From NCBI RefSeq assembly GCF_016907315.1, contig NZ_JAFBBS010000001.1, forward strand, positions 1,736,001 through 1,800,000: a stretch of DNA of 64,000 nt, written 5' to 3'. A program made the position numbers and the translations under genes. Position 1 is the first letter of the stretch. Each line of letters starts with the position of its first letter. The stretch is from Microbacterium esteraromaticum (lineage in GTDB: Bacteria > Actinomycetota > Actinomycetes > Actinomycetales > Microbacteriaceae). Below the pieces are notes generated by a model, which worked only from the letters and a program-made list of their open reading frames with translations, did not search any database and was not told the origin of the DNA. This document shows, piece by piece, positions 17,281-25,370 of this stretch.

Positions 17281-17341
17281 TAGAATAGGACATGTATAAC
17301 GGGCCGGGCCCATAGGGTGTGGTTTTGCGGGTCCGTTGCAC

Positions 17342-17608
17342 ATGCTGAGAGAGATGTGGAACGAAGAAAGCGCTGCCCGGTTGGGGACCACTCTTCGGCG
17401 CATGCGCAACGACCGAGGGCTCTCACAGGAGTCACTCGCCTACCAAGCGGGGATCACGAAGAATCAGCTGCAACTGATCGAGGCAGGGCGATCCACGGGG
17501 CGACGAGAAGCCGCGGGCCCTTCAAACCCGAGGATGGCCACCCTTGTCGGGCTCGCTGACGTTCTGGGCGTCTCCGTGGCAGCGATGCTGACGGAAGCCG
17601 GCGTTTGA
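17342..17608 (+). CDS. XRE-family helix-turn-helix regulator
   Basis: 88 residues, nearly all one HTH: GTTLRRMRNDRGLSQESLA, then QAGITKNQLQLIEAG near residues 33–48. An insert GRREAAGPSNP precedes the final helices (ATLVGLADVLGVSVAAML), as in many XRE proteins. ATG at 17342 is used; a TTG at 17336 and an ATG at 17354 are alternatives and none has a strong Shine–Dalgarno sequence. The palindrome upstream suggests autoregulation. It is convergent with the next gene. Confidence 0.75.
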   Translation: MLREMWNEESAARLGTTLRRMRNDRGLSQESLAYQAGITKNQLQLIEAGRSTGRREAAGPSNPRMATLVGLADVLGVSVAAMLTEAGV

Positions 17609-17637
17609 GGCCGGAACAGCCTCCGGCGTCGACGGGA

Positions 17638-17964
17638 TTAGACGAGTTCCACGCCGCCGGGAAACGACCTTAGACGCGCTCGCTGAAATGAGTTCAGATG
17701 AGCGCTCCGTTGCTGTTCGATCCACTGCGTGATTTGTGGGGTTACGCCAGGGTCGCCGGATCTCGGTAATCCACCGAGCATGTGTGAGAGACGTGCGACG
17801 GTGGTGGCCATGGTGCACCAGCGCCTGGGCGCCGAGTCGGCCGGAAGGCCCTCGGTCAGGTTGACTGACGCGTAGTAAAAGTCCAACGACTCGCGTTCGT
17901 CAGTATCGAGGTCGGATAGCTCACGGTTGGCGAGTTCGGCAAAACGGATGGCGAATGGCTCCAT
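17638..17964 (-). CDS. Hypothetical protein with helicase-associated-like C-terminus
   Basis: 108 residues, soluble, mostly helical. The C-terminal stretch QWIEQQRSAHLNSFQRARLR resembles the W-x-x-x-Q-R...L...R...L pattern of the small helicase-associated (HA) domain, a DNA-binding repeat, but no helicase accompanies it. The N-terminus (FAELANRELSDLDTDERESL) is acidic. Start ATG at 17964. Function unknown. Confidence 0.5.
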   Translation of the reverse strand: MEPFAIRFAELANRELSDLDTDERESLDFYYASVNLTEGLPADSAPRRWCTMATTVARLSHMLGGLPRSGDPGVTPQITQWIEQQRSAHLNSFQRARLRSFPGGVELV

Positions 17965-18057
17965 GATTCACCTATGCGCGGTCGTCATCGATAGAAGCGT
18001 CACGCTCCAACCATGCACCGGGCGTTACCGCGCAGGACCTCGCGACCTCAGTCGACC

Positions 18058-18082
18058 GTTGACGTTGACGTTGACGTTGACG
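18058..18082. repeat. Hexamer tandem repeat (GACGTT)
   Basis: Four copies of GTTGAC with a partial fifth, in an intergenic position 25 bases beyond the stop of the minus-strand gene at 18108. A simple-sequence tract; no coding reading is supported. Confidence 0.7.
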
Positions 18083-18107
18083 CGGACCGTCTGTGCTTTC
18101 TGTACGT

Positions 18108-18377
18108 CTACGGGTTGTTCGGGTTCTCGCCATCCAGGCGAACTAGGTACGCCTCACTGAGATCCCCTGACGTCTCCACGAAAAGCTCGTAGGTACGTCC
18201 GTGTCGATTCTCCGCTACCCACTCAATCGCTTCTCGAACGCTGGCGACATCGGACAGTAGCCAAGCATCTAGGTTCCACGCGTAGCCCGGTCCTGGCCGC
18301 TCCCAAAAATGAACCCGAAACCGAACCGGATCATCTTGGTCCAAAGAGTAGTAATCAAGTACAGGCTCTGCTTTCAT
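18108..18377 (-). CDS. Hypothetical small acidic protein
   Basis: 89 residues starting MKAEPVLDYYSLDQDDPVRF at 18377; upstream in-frame codons overlap the divergent secreted-protein gene region and are not preferred. It is aromatic and acidic (HFWERPGPGYAWNLDAWLL) and fits a compact alpha/beta fold. The size and lack of a signal suggest a cytosolic accessory protein. Divergent from the secreted protein at 18424. No family recognised. Confidence 0.5.
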   Translation of the reverse strand: MKAEPVLDYYSLDQDDPVRFRVHFWERPGPGYAWNLDAWLLSDVASVREAIEWVAENRHGRTYELFVETSGDLSEAYLVRLDGENPNNP

Positions 18378-18423
18378 AGGTTCCAATATAAGCGCTCGAA
18401 CCCTAACGTCGGGATAGGAACAT

Positions 18424-19032
18424 ATGAAAACCAAGCGTTGTATCGCCATCCTCGCAATCGCATTCGTTGGGGCCATCACGGCATCATCCGCGAGCGCATC
18501 CGTAGTAGACACCATTCCACCGCCCGAATCCCAGCAATTCACTTACGGCAATCTGTCGATGGTGGTTAATGAGCCCGAGCAGGTTACCGCTCTATCTCGA
18601 GCAGATGTCGCTCTACTGGCGCCGACGATGACATGCAAACTCAACGTCCAGAACCCGCACGGCTCGACTCACGTCCAGGGCACGATAAACGTGGTCGCGG
18701 TTGTAAGTTGCGATGTTCCGGCGGGACGCATCCGACTGCAGCTATCACTGTTCCGGGTAAGCCCTTACGCGTCTTGGGCCGCACCGACACTTCAGAAGGA
18801 TGGAGTCAAGGTGCTGCAGAACAACAAGGCAGTGTCGTGCTCCGAGGGCCCCGGCGACTTCAGGGGGTGGGCGGCTGGAACTCTCACGCCGCCCCCGGGC
18901 TATCAGCTCTCGGGCTCGCCCACCTATGAGAGGTACGGGAACCTAGCGTCGGTAGCGTGCGGTCTTGCGTTTTCCGCTGACACCAGCGACTATTCGGAGA
19001 CGCTGACTTTCAAGTTCGTACGCACAGACTGA
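18424..19032 (+). CDS. Secreted hypothetical protein
   Basis: 202 residues. A Sec-type signal peptide is visible: MKTKRCIAILAIAFVGAITA with likely cleavage after SASA near residue 26. The mature part is beta-rich with four Cys (MTCKLNV, VVSCDV, AVSCSEG, ASVACG) that could form disulfides, resembling small exported beta-sandwich proteins of actinobacteria. The start is preceded by AGGAAC. Ligand and role unknown. Confidence 0.65.
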   Translation: MKTKRCIAILAIAFVGAITASSASASVVDTIPPPESQQFTYGNLSMVVNEPEQVTALSRADVALLAPTMTCKLNVQNPHGSTHVQGTINVVAVVSCDVPAGRIRLQLSLFRVSPYASWAAPTLQKDGVKVLQNNKAVSCSEGPGDFRGWAAGTLTPPPGYQLSGSPTYERYGNLASVACGLAFSADTSDYSETLTFKFVRTD

Positions 19033-19514
19033 CACTGTCTCCTCAACTGGCCAGGTTGGAGGGTCGCCCAGAAGTGGGTGGCCCTCCAACGCGCGCTGGT
19101 GGTCATCACGTGGTACGGCGCACGATGAGGCCGCGTGAGAGGTTCGTGCCCACTTGCAATACGCGAAGGTATAAGCGAGGAGAGCGTTGCAGTCAGCAGC
19201 GTCAGTACCGCCAGCGCGTCACGGAGAAGCATCACGTTGATACTCTCGTGCAGTCCGGTAGGGCTCGCTGGCGCGGCGGCACCACTAAATGGGGCGCCGC
19301 CACGCCACACGGTGTTCGGCATCAATGCTGGGACGTCGGGAAAGGTTCCATGATTGGCGCAACGAACACCTAGTACGCACAGATCGGAGTCTTCTTGCGC
19401 AAGGATCGACGACGGCACGGTTTGCGTCTTCTGGGATCTCGAACAACGACGACGCTTGCGCTGCGGTGGCGGCGCCTCGGATAAGACGGTGCTTTCGCCG
19501 CAGTGCGGCCGTGG
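19033..19514. other. Intergenic, no gene supported
   Basis: Short open frames exist on both strands but show arginine/serine-rich shadow composition and no Shine–Dalgarno sequences. No RNA gene or repeat was recognised. Confidence 0.5.
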
Positions 19515-19865
19515 CTACTTGGTCTTCGCGGCGTCGTAGGCGGCGACGACTGGAGCCGCAATCCGGCCGCGCGTGCTCACCTCGTGCCCGTTCGCCTGCG
19601 CCCATGCCCGAATCTCGTTGAGGTCTGAGCGAGAAGCTCGCCCGCGGCCTCCCGCGCGTGCAGCGGATGCCGCACCGTTGCGTCCCATCTTGCGGCCAGC
19701 CTCAATGAACGGCGCCAGCGCATCACGGAGCTTCGTCGCGTTCTCCGGAGACAGATCGATCTCGTAGGACTGCGCGTCCAGCGCAAATGTCAGCGACTCC
19801 CCGGCGTCCCCCAGCGGAGTACCGTCCAGGTCGTCTACGAGCTCGATGATGTGGCGCTTCGCCAT
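19515..19865 (-). CDS. lsr2: Lsr2-family nucleoid-associated protein
   Basis: 116 residues. N-terminal dimerisation domain starting MAKRHIIELVDDLDGTP with the beta-strand TFALDAQSYEIDLS. A basic Ala/Gly/Arg linker leads to the C-terminal DNA-binding helices: RAWAQANGHEVSTRGRIAAP, containing the RGR minor-groove clamp. Lsr2 is the actinobacterial H-NS analogue that coats AT-rich, often foreign, DNA and silences it. The start at 19865 is family-consistent. A copy inside an accessory region may silence the imported genes around it or serve a mobile element. Confidence 0.9.
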   Translation of the reverse strand: MAKRHIIELVDDLDGTPLGDAGESLTFALDAQSYEIDLSPENATKLRDALAPFIEAGRKMGRNGAASAARAGGRGRASRSDLNEIRAWAQANGHEVSTRGRIAAPVVAAYDAAKTK

Positions 19866-20378
19866 GGGTAAATCCATTCGTTGAGGGGCAACGCGGATCG
19901 GACGATCCATGCACCATTATTCACCGTGCGACCCAAGATTGGTCAGATACGACGTCGGGCTGGCCTACCGTTTCGTCGGCGACCTCACGGGACTGATGCG
20001 CATTTCGCGGATGAGACCCGAAAGGACGACGCGTCTATCGCAATACACAACCTTCGCTCTCATCCGTCGACGGAAAGTTTGGCGGGCGCGGTATGTACCG
20101 GTGCTTGCGCGTATTCGCCGTCCCGGCCGCGGTGCGATCCGCTTCCCCGTCGCCAATGTCGCCCGACGTCGTCGCGTTGCCAGACTCAATCAAAGGAACG
20201 ACGGCTGCCGAACGGACCTGATCGAACGGCCACATCCGCGGCTATTTCGAGCTAATTTTGGCCCCGAGACCCGTTCGTGCGACAGGGTGAGCCGGCCCGT
20301 GTGAAGGTCGCTCGGGTTCAACTGAAGCCAAGGCGATGAAGAGTAGCCCTTGCTGCGCGCCGTATCGAGCCCAATCCG
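19866..20378. other. Intergenic, no gene supported
   Basis: Open frames on both strands are arginine-rich and lack plausible starts. The segment ends at the DUF7882 remnant. Nothing else recognised. Confidence 0.45.
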
Positions 20379-20696
20379 ATGAGCGGTCCTCTTCTGTGCG
20401 AGGATCCGCCTGGGCGCTCGACTATCTGGATCCACCCGTCGATTCCGCTCCGGTTCACCTTCGACGAGCCAGAACCCCCGCAGTTGAACATGAAGTGGAT
20501 CGAGTCTCTCATGCACTCAGCGAACTCGACCGGGTGCATCATGCTCGTCGACGAGGTCATCGAAACGCCTACGGATTGTCTCTCGACCCGCGGCAGAGCT
20601 CGGGGCCGGATGGTCTGTCCCACCATTAGCCGAGGTAGTTGCGCGGTCCGACGCCGCGAAGGCACAGCGGACGCCACTGTGATGCGAAGATCGTGA
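20379..20696 (+). pseudogene. Fragment of a DUF7882-type protein
   Basis: Residues 12–59 of this frame (landmarks STIWIHPSIPLRFTFDE and NSTGCIMLVDE) align with the middle and end of the intact DUF7882 protein at 61079 (TTIWVHPAIPLQFGFD and NASGELVLDE). The first 45 or so residues expected for the family (YDG...KLRRNESF) are missing upstream, and the C-terminal extension is arginine-rich. It looks like a 5'-truncated paralogue left by recombination. Confidence 0.6.
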
Positions 20697-20740
20697 GCGA
20701 CGTCGTGGAGAGCGCCGCGCCGCCCGTGAGGAGGGACTCC

Positions 20741-21025
20741 ATGGTGAGACGGCACGTTCACGTGATGGCGGAGTACGGGGATACGTTTCCTGTATGGGAT
20801 CGCACTCCCGGCTCGGATGGTGGGCCCATCGACCCCGACAAGGCAGGACTGTCTCAGCAACTGGTTGGGGACCTCGTTGCTTGGAACGCGCAGTGGGAAG
20901 TCCTCGTAGTGGAATCGAGCGGCACAGTCCAGGAGCGGTCTGAGTGGGAGCGGGAAGGCAGATCGCTTGCGAAACGAGTCGCTCACGAAGTCGGTGGCGG
21001 AGTTCGTGTCACGTACCAGCCGTAG
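20741..21025 (+). CDS. Hypothetical small protein
   Basis: 94 residues starting MVRRHVHVMAEYGDTFPVWD, with GAGGAGGG seven bases before the ATG. The sequence is compact alpha/beta with no signal or membrane segment; ERSEWEREGRSLAKRVAHE near the end is an amphipathic helix. It resembles small single-domain proteins often found next to mobile DNA. Its neighbours give no functional hint. Confidence 0.6.
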   Translation: MVRRHVHVMAEYGDTFPVWDRTPGSDGGPIDPDKAGLSQQLVGDLVAWNAQWEVLVVESSGTVQERSEWEREGRSLAKRVAHEVGGGVRVTYQP

Positions 21026-21344
21026 CAGTCGCGCTCGCGCGGCCAGCTACGGGCCACACTGCGGTCGACGCTTGCCACGCGAGCCACCTGTGCGGTTGTC
21101 GGCGTGAGTTCGGTGTGACGACGTCACGGATGCGGCCACATTAACTGCACCGACCACCCCAGGATTGAGGAGGCGGGGGCCTTGGTGTGAGGCTAGCGAG
21201 GCTTGAACGCGAGATTCGACGCCGGCTCGCGACGAGTGAACGCGGACCCTCCAGGGCTGACCTTGCATGCCACAGCAACACGCTTGGAGTGGCTCATTGA
21301 AGGGATGCTGGGCGAGGCTGCCTTAAGTTCAGGACTGGGAGCGA
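21026..21344. other. Intergenic, no gene supported
   Basis: No convincing open frame, RNA or repeat was seen in this 319-base stretch. Confidence 0.45.
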
Positions 21345-21572
21345 GTGTCAATCGAAGACTGGTCCGACCTTGACATCAAACCGAGTCGTCGGCACAACCA
21401 CCACCCGGACATATGGGACGTTCATCGTTCTCGAGAATGGTTTGTGACGAGCCTGGCTCGACTGAATCAACTTGAGTACCTGCAAGGAGAAATGCGATCT
21501 ACCTCGAGCGAGATACCCTCAGCGTTGGGTCGCAAGGATACGTTGCGGCGGCGACGCATGCCGATAATCTGA
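21345..21572 (+). CDS. Hypothetical small protein
   Basis: 75 residues from GTG at 21345: MSIEDWSDLDIKPSRRHNHH. AGGACTGGGAG precedes the start. The tail is basic (GRKDTLRRRRMPII). No family recognised. It may be a truncated gene, because the N-terminal part is protein-like while the basic tail is not. Confidence 0.4.
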   Translation: MSIEDWSDLDIKPSRRHNHHPDIWDVHRSREWFVTSLARLNQLEYLQGEMRSTSSEIPSALGRKDTLRRRRMPII

Positions 21573-21594
21573 AGCGCGAGCTAGGGGGTGAGTA

Positions 21595-22041
21595 ATGGCA
21601 GGTGGCGACCGTGTCATAGTTCGTTGGAAGCGCCTATGGTTGGCGCTCGTTCTCGCGAACTTCGGCACAGGTGCGTGTTTCGTACTTCTATACGCAGGGT
21701 ATCCCTTCGAGTTGTGGGGGCGTCTGCAGTTCTTCGAAGATCCCGCCTGGCCGGTCGAGCTGGTCGCGGGCATGCTCGTCGGGGGCCTCATCGCGATTCC
21801 GCTGCCTACAGCTCTAAGCGCGTCGGCAGTTTCGAAATTGAAGGGTGTGCTCCCCTGGCCCGCATCAGTGGCTGTCGGTCCAATATTTTCGTCACTTCTC
21901 ATACCGGTGTACGTGTGGTCTAGCCCGAGCAATGTGATTATGCTGGTGGCCATTCTCGTCATCGGAGTCGCTGCAAATATCGGGATGGTGAGGGCGTTGC
22001 ATGCCGTCGCCGTAAGTGACGCACGCCACGTGAGAAGCTGA
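21595..22041 (+). CDS. Hypothetical membrane protein, four predicted helices
   Basis: 148 residues. Four hydrophobic segments are visible: LWLALVLANFGTGACFVLLY near 14–33, VELVAGMLVGGLIAIPLPTA near 54–73, VAVGPIFSSLLIPVYV near 92–107 and VIMLVAILVIGVAANIGMV near 113–131. Short basic N-terminus and C-terminus. The start ATG follows GGGGGTGAG. No domain recognised. Confidence 0.6.
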   Translation: MAGGDRVIVRWKRLWLALVLANFGTGACFVLLYAGYPFELWGRLQFFEDPAWPVELVAGMLVGGLIAIPLPTALSASAVSKLKGVLPWPASVAVGPIFSSLLIPVYVWSSPSNVIMLVAILVIGVAANIGMVRALHAVAVSDARHVRS

Positions 22042-22268
22042 CATCGCGCCGCATGGCGTCGCAGCCGGCGCTGCGAGCAGGCTAATGTGACGACCGCCTG
22101 AGACGGCAATGAACGCTCGTCGACATCTAGCTCGAAGGCCTCACGGTTGGCGAGCTGTGACGCGTAAAAGAGGCTGTCGAGCGTGCGGCGGACCAGCGGT
22201 CGGAGCTGTCAGCTCCCTGATGCCGGTGCCTCGACCTATTGGATTGCGCCGCTGACGCGGGTTGATCG

Positions 22269-22364
22269 CATGAGGCTCGGGCCTCCGAGGCCCAGCTGCC
22301 CGAGGTGCTTTGGTCGAAGGCGAACCTCAAGGGGAAGGCTGAGTACGCCCAGACGGTGAACTGA
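22269..22364 (+). pseudogene. C-terminal gene remnant
   Basis: A short protein-like frame, landmarks QLPEVLWSKANLKGKAEYAQ, ends in TGA at 22362 and is preceded by a stop at 22263. It has normal codon composition but no start. It looks like the last 30 residues of a decayed gene of unknown family. Confidence 0.35.
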
Positions 22365-22518
22365 CAGGTGCACTTGAACTGCGGTGACGCCCCGAAACGG
22401 AGAACCCTTGTCGCAGCGCGCCCTCGCTTCGCCGCCCGCGGGCACATGAGACCGGAGTCGCCGGTCGGCTGTCGGACGTAGAATCTACGCTCTCGGCCGG
22501 AGGAAGGACACGCCGGCC

Positions 22519-22848
22519 ATGGGACGACCATCAGCGTTGCGCGAGGCGGCGACCGAGAAGCGCATGCAAGATCAAGCGATTGTCGCGGCCGCGAAGCATG
22601 GACCGCTGCAGTCGCTCACCGAGCGCGCGCTCGAAGAACGTACCCAACCCGTCACGATTTACCCCTGGGATGCACAACGGCGTGTACGCGCGTGGGTGCG
22701 GTTCGGGCCCGAGTCGGTGCGCGTGGACGCGAGGATTGTTCGGTCCACCGCTCTCGCGGCTGGGATCGAGTTTAAGGCTGCAGGGCAGACCTACCGCTGC
22801 TGGGTATGGGGCAACGCGGTGCAACTCGACGAAAGGTTCTTCGAGTAG
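22519..22848 (+). CDS. Hypothetical protein
   Basis: 109 residues beginning MGRPSALREAATEKRMQDQA. GGAGGAAGGA precedes the ATG by 10–12 bases. The N-terminus is helical and basic; the C-terminal half (PVTIYPWDAQRRVRAWVRFG, CWVWGNAVQLDERFFE) is beta-rich. It may be a small nucleic-acid-binding protein, but no family is recognised. Confidence 0.55.
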   Translation: MGRPSALREAATEKRMQDQAIVAAAKHGPLQSLTERALEERTQPVTIYPWDAQRRVRAWVRFGPESVRVDARIVRSTALAAGIEFKAAGQTYRCWVWGNAVQLDERFFE

Positions 22849-22852
22849 GAGT

Positions 22853-23491
22853 TCATATTCGCGACTCGTCCATGGCCGCGAGGCGAACGTCGCCGAACAT
22901 GAGGTATTCGAGCGGGCTGCCATCGATCAAGCGTAGGTCGCGCTCAACTTCGCGAGCAGTCTGAATCGGATCCAGGCCCCAGAACCGGATACGCGTCGTG
23001 GTGCGCTCGATACGCCGCTCAAGCATGTTCGCGCGGGCTGCGTTCGTCTCATCGGAGTCCTTCGTCTGTTGGGCGATGTAGAGATGAAGGTTCTCCAGGT
23101 CGAAGGTGGTGATGCGCAGCAGATCGTCCGCGCCGGGAACGAGGCTTTGCGTCAAAGCCACGCGTGCATTGATCTTGGCTTGTTCGACCGCGGACCGCTG
23201 TGAGGGGTGGTTGCGATTCCGGTTGAGCTGCGACCAGAAGAGTCCGGGCCGGGTCTGCTCGATCACCCACCGCTGGAGAACTCGTGCCTCGCCAATCGCC
23301 ATCTCTATGAGGCGGCGACGCAGCTCGTCCGCTGTTCGCTCAACTTCGGCCGCTTGACGCTGTTCCTCGACCTTCTCCGCCATCCTTGTCGCTCGATGGG
23401 ACACCCATAACGCGATACCGGACACGACCAGCGTCGCGGTTCCTGTGCCGGCCGGAATCCATATCTCGGCCCACCATTGGAAGTCAGTCAT
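22853..23491 (-). CDS. Hypothetical membrane-anchored protein with coiled coil
   Basis: 212 residues from ATG at 23491 (MTDFQWWAEIWIPAG). One N-terminal membrane segment (AGTGTATLVVSGIALWVSH) is followed by a long charged helix rich in Glu/Arg (EKVEEQRQAAEVERTADELR), probably a coiled coil, and an alpha-helical C-terminal domain. The layout of a signal anchor plus helical cytosolic domain is common in phage and mobile-element proteins. Convergent with the gene at 22519; a five-base gap separates the stops. Confidence 0.55.
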   Translation of the reverse strand: MTDFQWWAEIWIPAGTGTATLVVSGIALWVSHRATRMAEKVEEQRQAAEVERTADELRRRLIEMAIGEARVLQRWVIEQTRPGLFWSQLNRNRNHPSQRSAVEQAKINARVALTQSLVPGADDLLRITTFDLENLHLYIAQQTKDSDETNAARANMLERRIERTTTRIRFWGLDPIQTAREVERDLRLIDGSPLEYLMFGDVRLAAMDESRI

Positions 23492-23789
23492 CGCAACATC
23501 ATCGATGCGGCCTCCGACATCCGAGGACAGACCAACTTGCTTACCGCCAAGCCGCTGTTCACGCGCCACCCCATGCCAACGATCAAGCAGCGGCGGCGTA
23601 GCACCATACCGATGCGCTTCGACGAACACGGCCGAGGAGCGGTGAACCGGGGGAACTCCTCGCGTGGCCGCGAGCCGGATGACCGCCCACCCTGTTCATC
23701 AAAGACGTTGTGACGCTCTTAAATTTCCCGGATTCTGCACATTGTTGACGCGAATGCTCGAAGCTTCAATCTCGGGTTGAAGTCAATTT

Positions 23790-23933
23790 GTGTCCACACC
23801 TGGCGGGTGCACGGTTCTGCGCGGAACTACAGGGATGTGAGTCCTTCTTCACACCCTGTGCACAACCTTATCCACAGTTCTTCTCCACTCAACACGCGGC
23901 GTTGTTCGCAGGTTGTCCACACCATTCTCCACA
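23790..23933. other. DnaA-box cluster, candidate replication origin element
   Basis: TTATCCACA at 23868–23876 is a perfect DnaA box. One-mismatch boxes are TGTGCACAA at 23857–23865 (reverse strand) and TTGTCCACA at 23913–23921, with weaker TTCTCCACA at 23925–23933 and GTGTCCACA at 23790–23798. It lies in a 580-base non-coding stretch between 23492 and 24073, 1.3 kb from iteron-like repeats. Confidence 0.5.
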
Positions 23934-24073
23934 GGGTCGGTTGCGTGATGCCGCGACAGGTCCCACTCTGGGACTGTCGGGGAGGTCCCCCGCAGCCGGT
24001 ACAACAAAGGGGCGGCTCCGAGAGTCCAATCACGGGAGCCGCCCCAACACCACCCGGCCCGAGGAGGAAACAG

Positions 24074-24412
24074 ATGGACAATACCCAGCCTAACGAGAGG
24101 CAGGCAGGAGCGCTGGCACTCGCTGAAGCTGTGCGGAGACGGGGAAGGGAACATCGCCTTGGACAGGCGCGATACGCACGCCTCCTGGCTGATACCTACG
24201 GGCGACCCATCGCTCGGATTGCCGAGATGCTAGATGTGGCGCTCGACGCCCTCGAGCGGATTCTTGCGGTCGATGGGGTGTTCCGATGCGTCGAGTGCTG
24301 CCACCGCTTTCACCGCTCCTGCATGCGCGAGCTGACCTTCGAGCCGCAGGGGATCCCCATCCCGTGCGAGTGCAGCTGCCCTGATCCTACCGACCGTCGC
24401 GCACCTGCCTGA
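24074..24412 (+). CDS. Hypothetical Cys-rich small protein, possibly zinc binding
   Basis: 112 residues starting MDNTQPNERQAGALALAEAV with GAGGAGGAAA seven bases upstream. The middle has HTH-like helices (YARLLADTYGRPIARIAEML near 40–59). The C-terminal part has clustered Cys/His: FRCVECCHRFHRSCM near 79–93, then PCECSCPDP, enough to bind zinc. A DNA-binding role near a possible origin is attractive but unproven. Confidence 0.6.
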   Translation: MDNTQPNERQAGALALAEAVRRRGREHRLGQARYARLLADTYGRPIARIAEMLDVALDALERILAVDGVFRCVECCHRFHRSCMRELTFEPQGIPIPCECSCPDPTDRRAPA

Positions 24413-24556
24413 CAACATGCGGGTCCCCATCCTTCGGGCGGCCGGCAGATCCCGAACCGTTCACCCGCCTGAGTCACGGTTGCGGCGGCGCACGGCGTCG
24501 ATCATCTCGCGTATTGCGCTGTTGGTGCGCTCGGCGCCTCATGCAACCTCCACTGG

Positions 24557-24835
24557 TCAGTCGTCGCAGTTCTTCCAGCACACTTTCGCTGGCCCCCATC
24601 CCACGCAGACCGTGATGCATCCCTTGCCGTCGCCTGGGCGCTTCTTCAAGGTGCCAACCTCATCGACATCGGTGACGAACTCGATGGTCACTGCGTCCGC
24701 GCCCGTGAGGTCGACTCCTGCCTCTGCGAGCATCGCATTGAAGTCGACCCGTTCCAGGATGAGCCTGGCGGCTCGTTCCACAGCGGGTGCCTGGCCGTTC
24801 GCGAACGTGTTGATCTGATCGGTTGAAGCGGACAT
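24557..24835 (-). CDS. RiPP-precursor-like small peptide
   Basis: 92 residues: an acidic leader-like part of about 70 residues (ERVDFNAMLAEAGVDLTGAD, FVTDVDEVGTL) followed, after KKRPGDGKG, by a short C-terminal segment with two CxxxC motifs (CITVC and CWKNC) around GWGPAKV. Leader plus Cys-rich core is the layout of ribosomally made, modified peptides. AGGAAC precedes the ATG. No modifying enzyme or transporter is recognisable nearby, so it could instead be a small Cys-hairpin protein. Confidence 0.5.
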   Translation of the reverse strand: MSASTDQINTFANGQAPAVERAARLILERVDFNAMLAEAGVDLTGADAVTIEFVTDVDEVGTLKKRPGDGKGCITVCVGWGPAKVCWKNCDD

Positions 24836-25171
24836 GACAGTTCCTTTCCCCAGCGGATACTTCCGATGCGCGAATTTTCGTCCCGCCGCGGTCGTGCGTC
24901 AATAGGAATGTCTCTCCTCGTGAACCGGGCGGAGACCTTGGTGATGCTCGAGCACACCTCACCGGATGTCGCAGCCAGCCCGGAAGCCTCAGCCGACCGC
25001 AAGCTCAACAACTCCCGCCCTGTCGACGCCACTGACTCAACGCGCCTGCAGCGAACCTCCCGAGCGACTGTTGCTTGGTCGGGCTGGCCGGGGAACTCAG
25101 TCCCCGGCTCGACCGCGTGAAGTTGTTGAGGAGGCCTCCGGCGGTCCCATGAGGGGCTGTGAGGGCCCGGT

Positions 25172-25275
25172 TTCTGCCAAGTGCGGCAAGGTTTGCCAAG
25201 GTGGCCTTGGCTGGAGGGAGCCTTACTCTCGCTTGGGATTGGGGGCCTCTGCCAAGGTTGCCAAGTAGTAGATCT
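25172..25275 (+). repeat. GCCAAG-rich repeat, copy A
   Basis: Begins TTCTGCCAAGTGCGGCAAGG, continues with TTGCCAAGG and CCTTGGCTGGAG, and after a divergent middle ends GCCAAGGTTGCCAAGTAGTA followed by GATCT. It matches copy B at 37686–37790 in order and orientation. The tandem TTGCCAAG units look like iterons. Confidence 0.65.
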
Positions 25276-25355
25276 GTTGTATGAGAAGAAAAAGAGAGAA
25301 GTAAGAGAGATAGGCCTAACTTCACTCTGAAATCACCTATATAGGACATCCCGCA

Positions 25356-25370
25356 CTTGGCAACCTTGGC
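25356..25370 (-). repeat. Inverted iteron-like unit facing copy A
   Basis: CTTGGCAACCTTGGC is the exact reverse complement of GCCAAGGTTGCCAAG at 25251–25265. The 90 bases between them are AT- and purine-rich (AGAAGAAAAAGAGAGAAG), as in origin unwinding elements. Further CTTGGCTGGAG units follow near 25420. Confidence 0.55.

Noticed and set aside
19909..20304. 131-residue plus-strand frame near Lsr2
   Set aside because: Arg-rich, no ribosome-binding site, competing frames on both strands; not supported as a gene.
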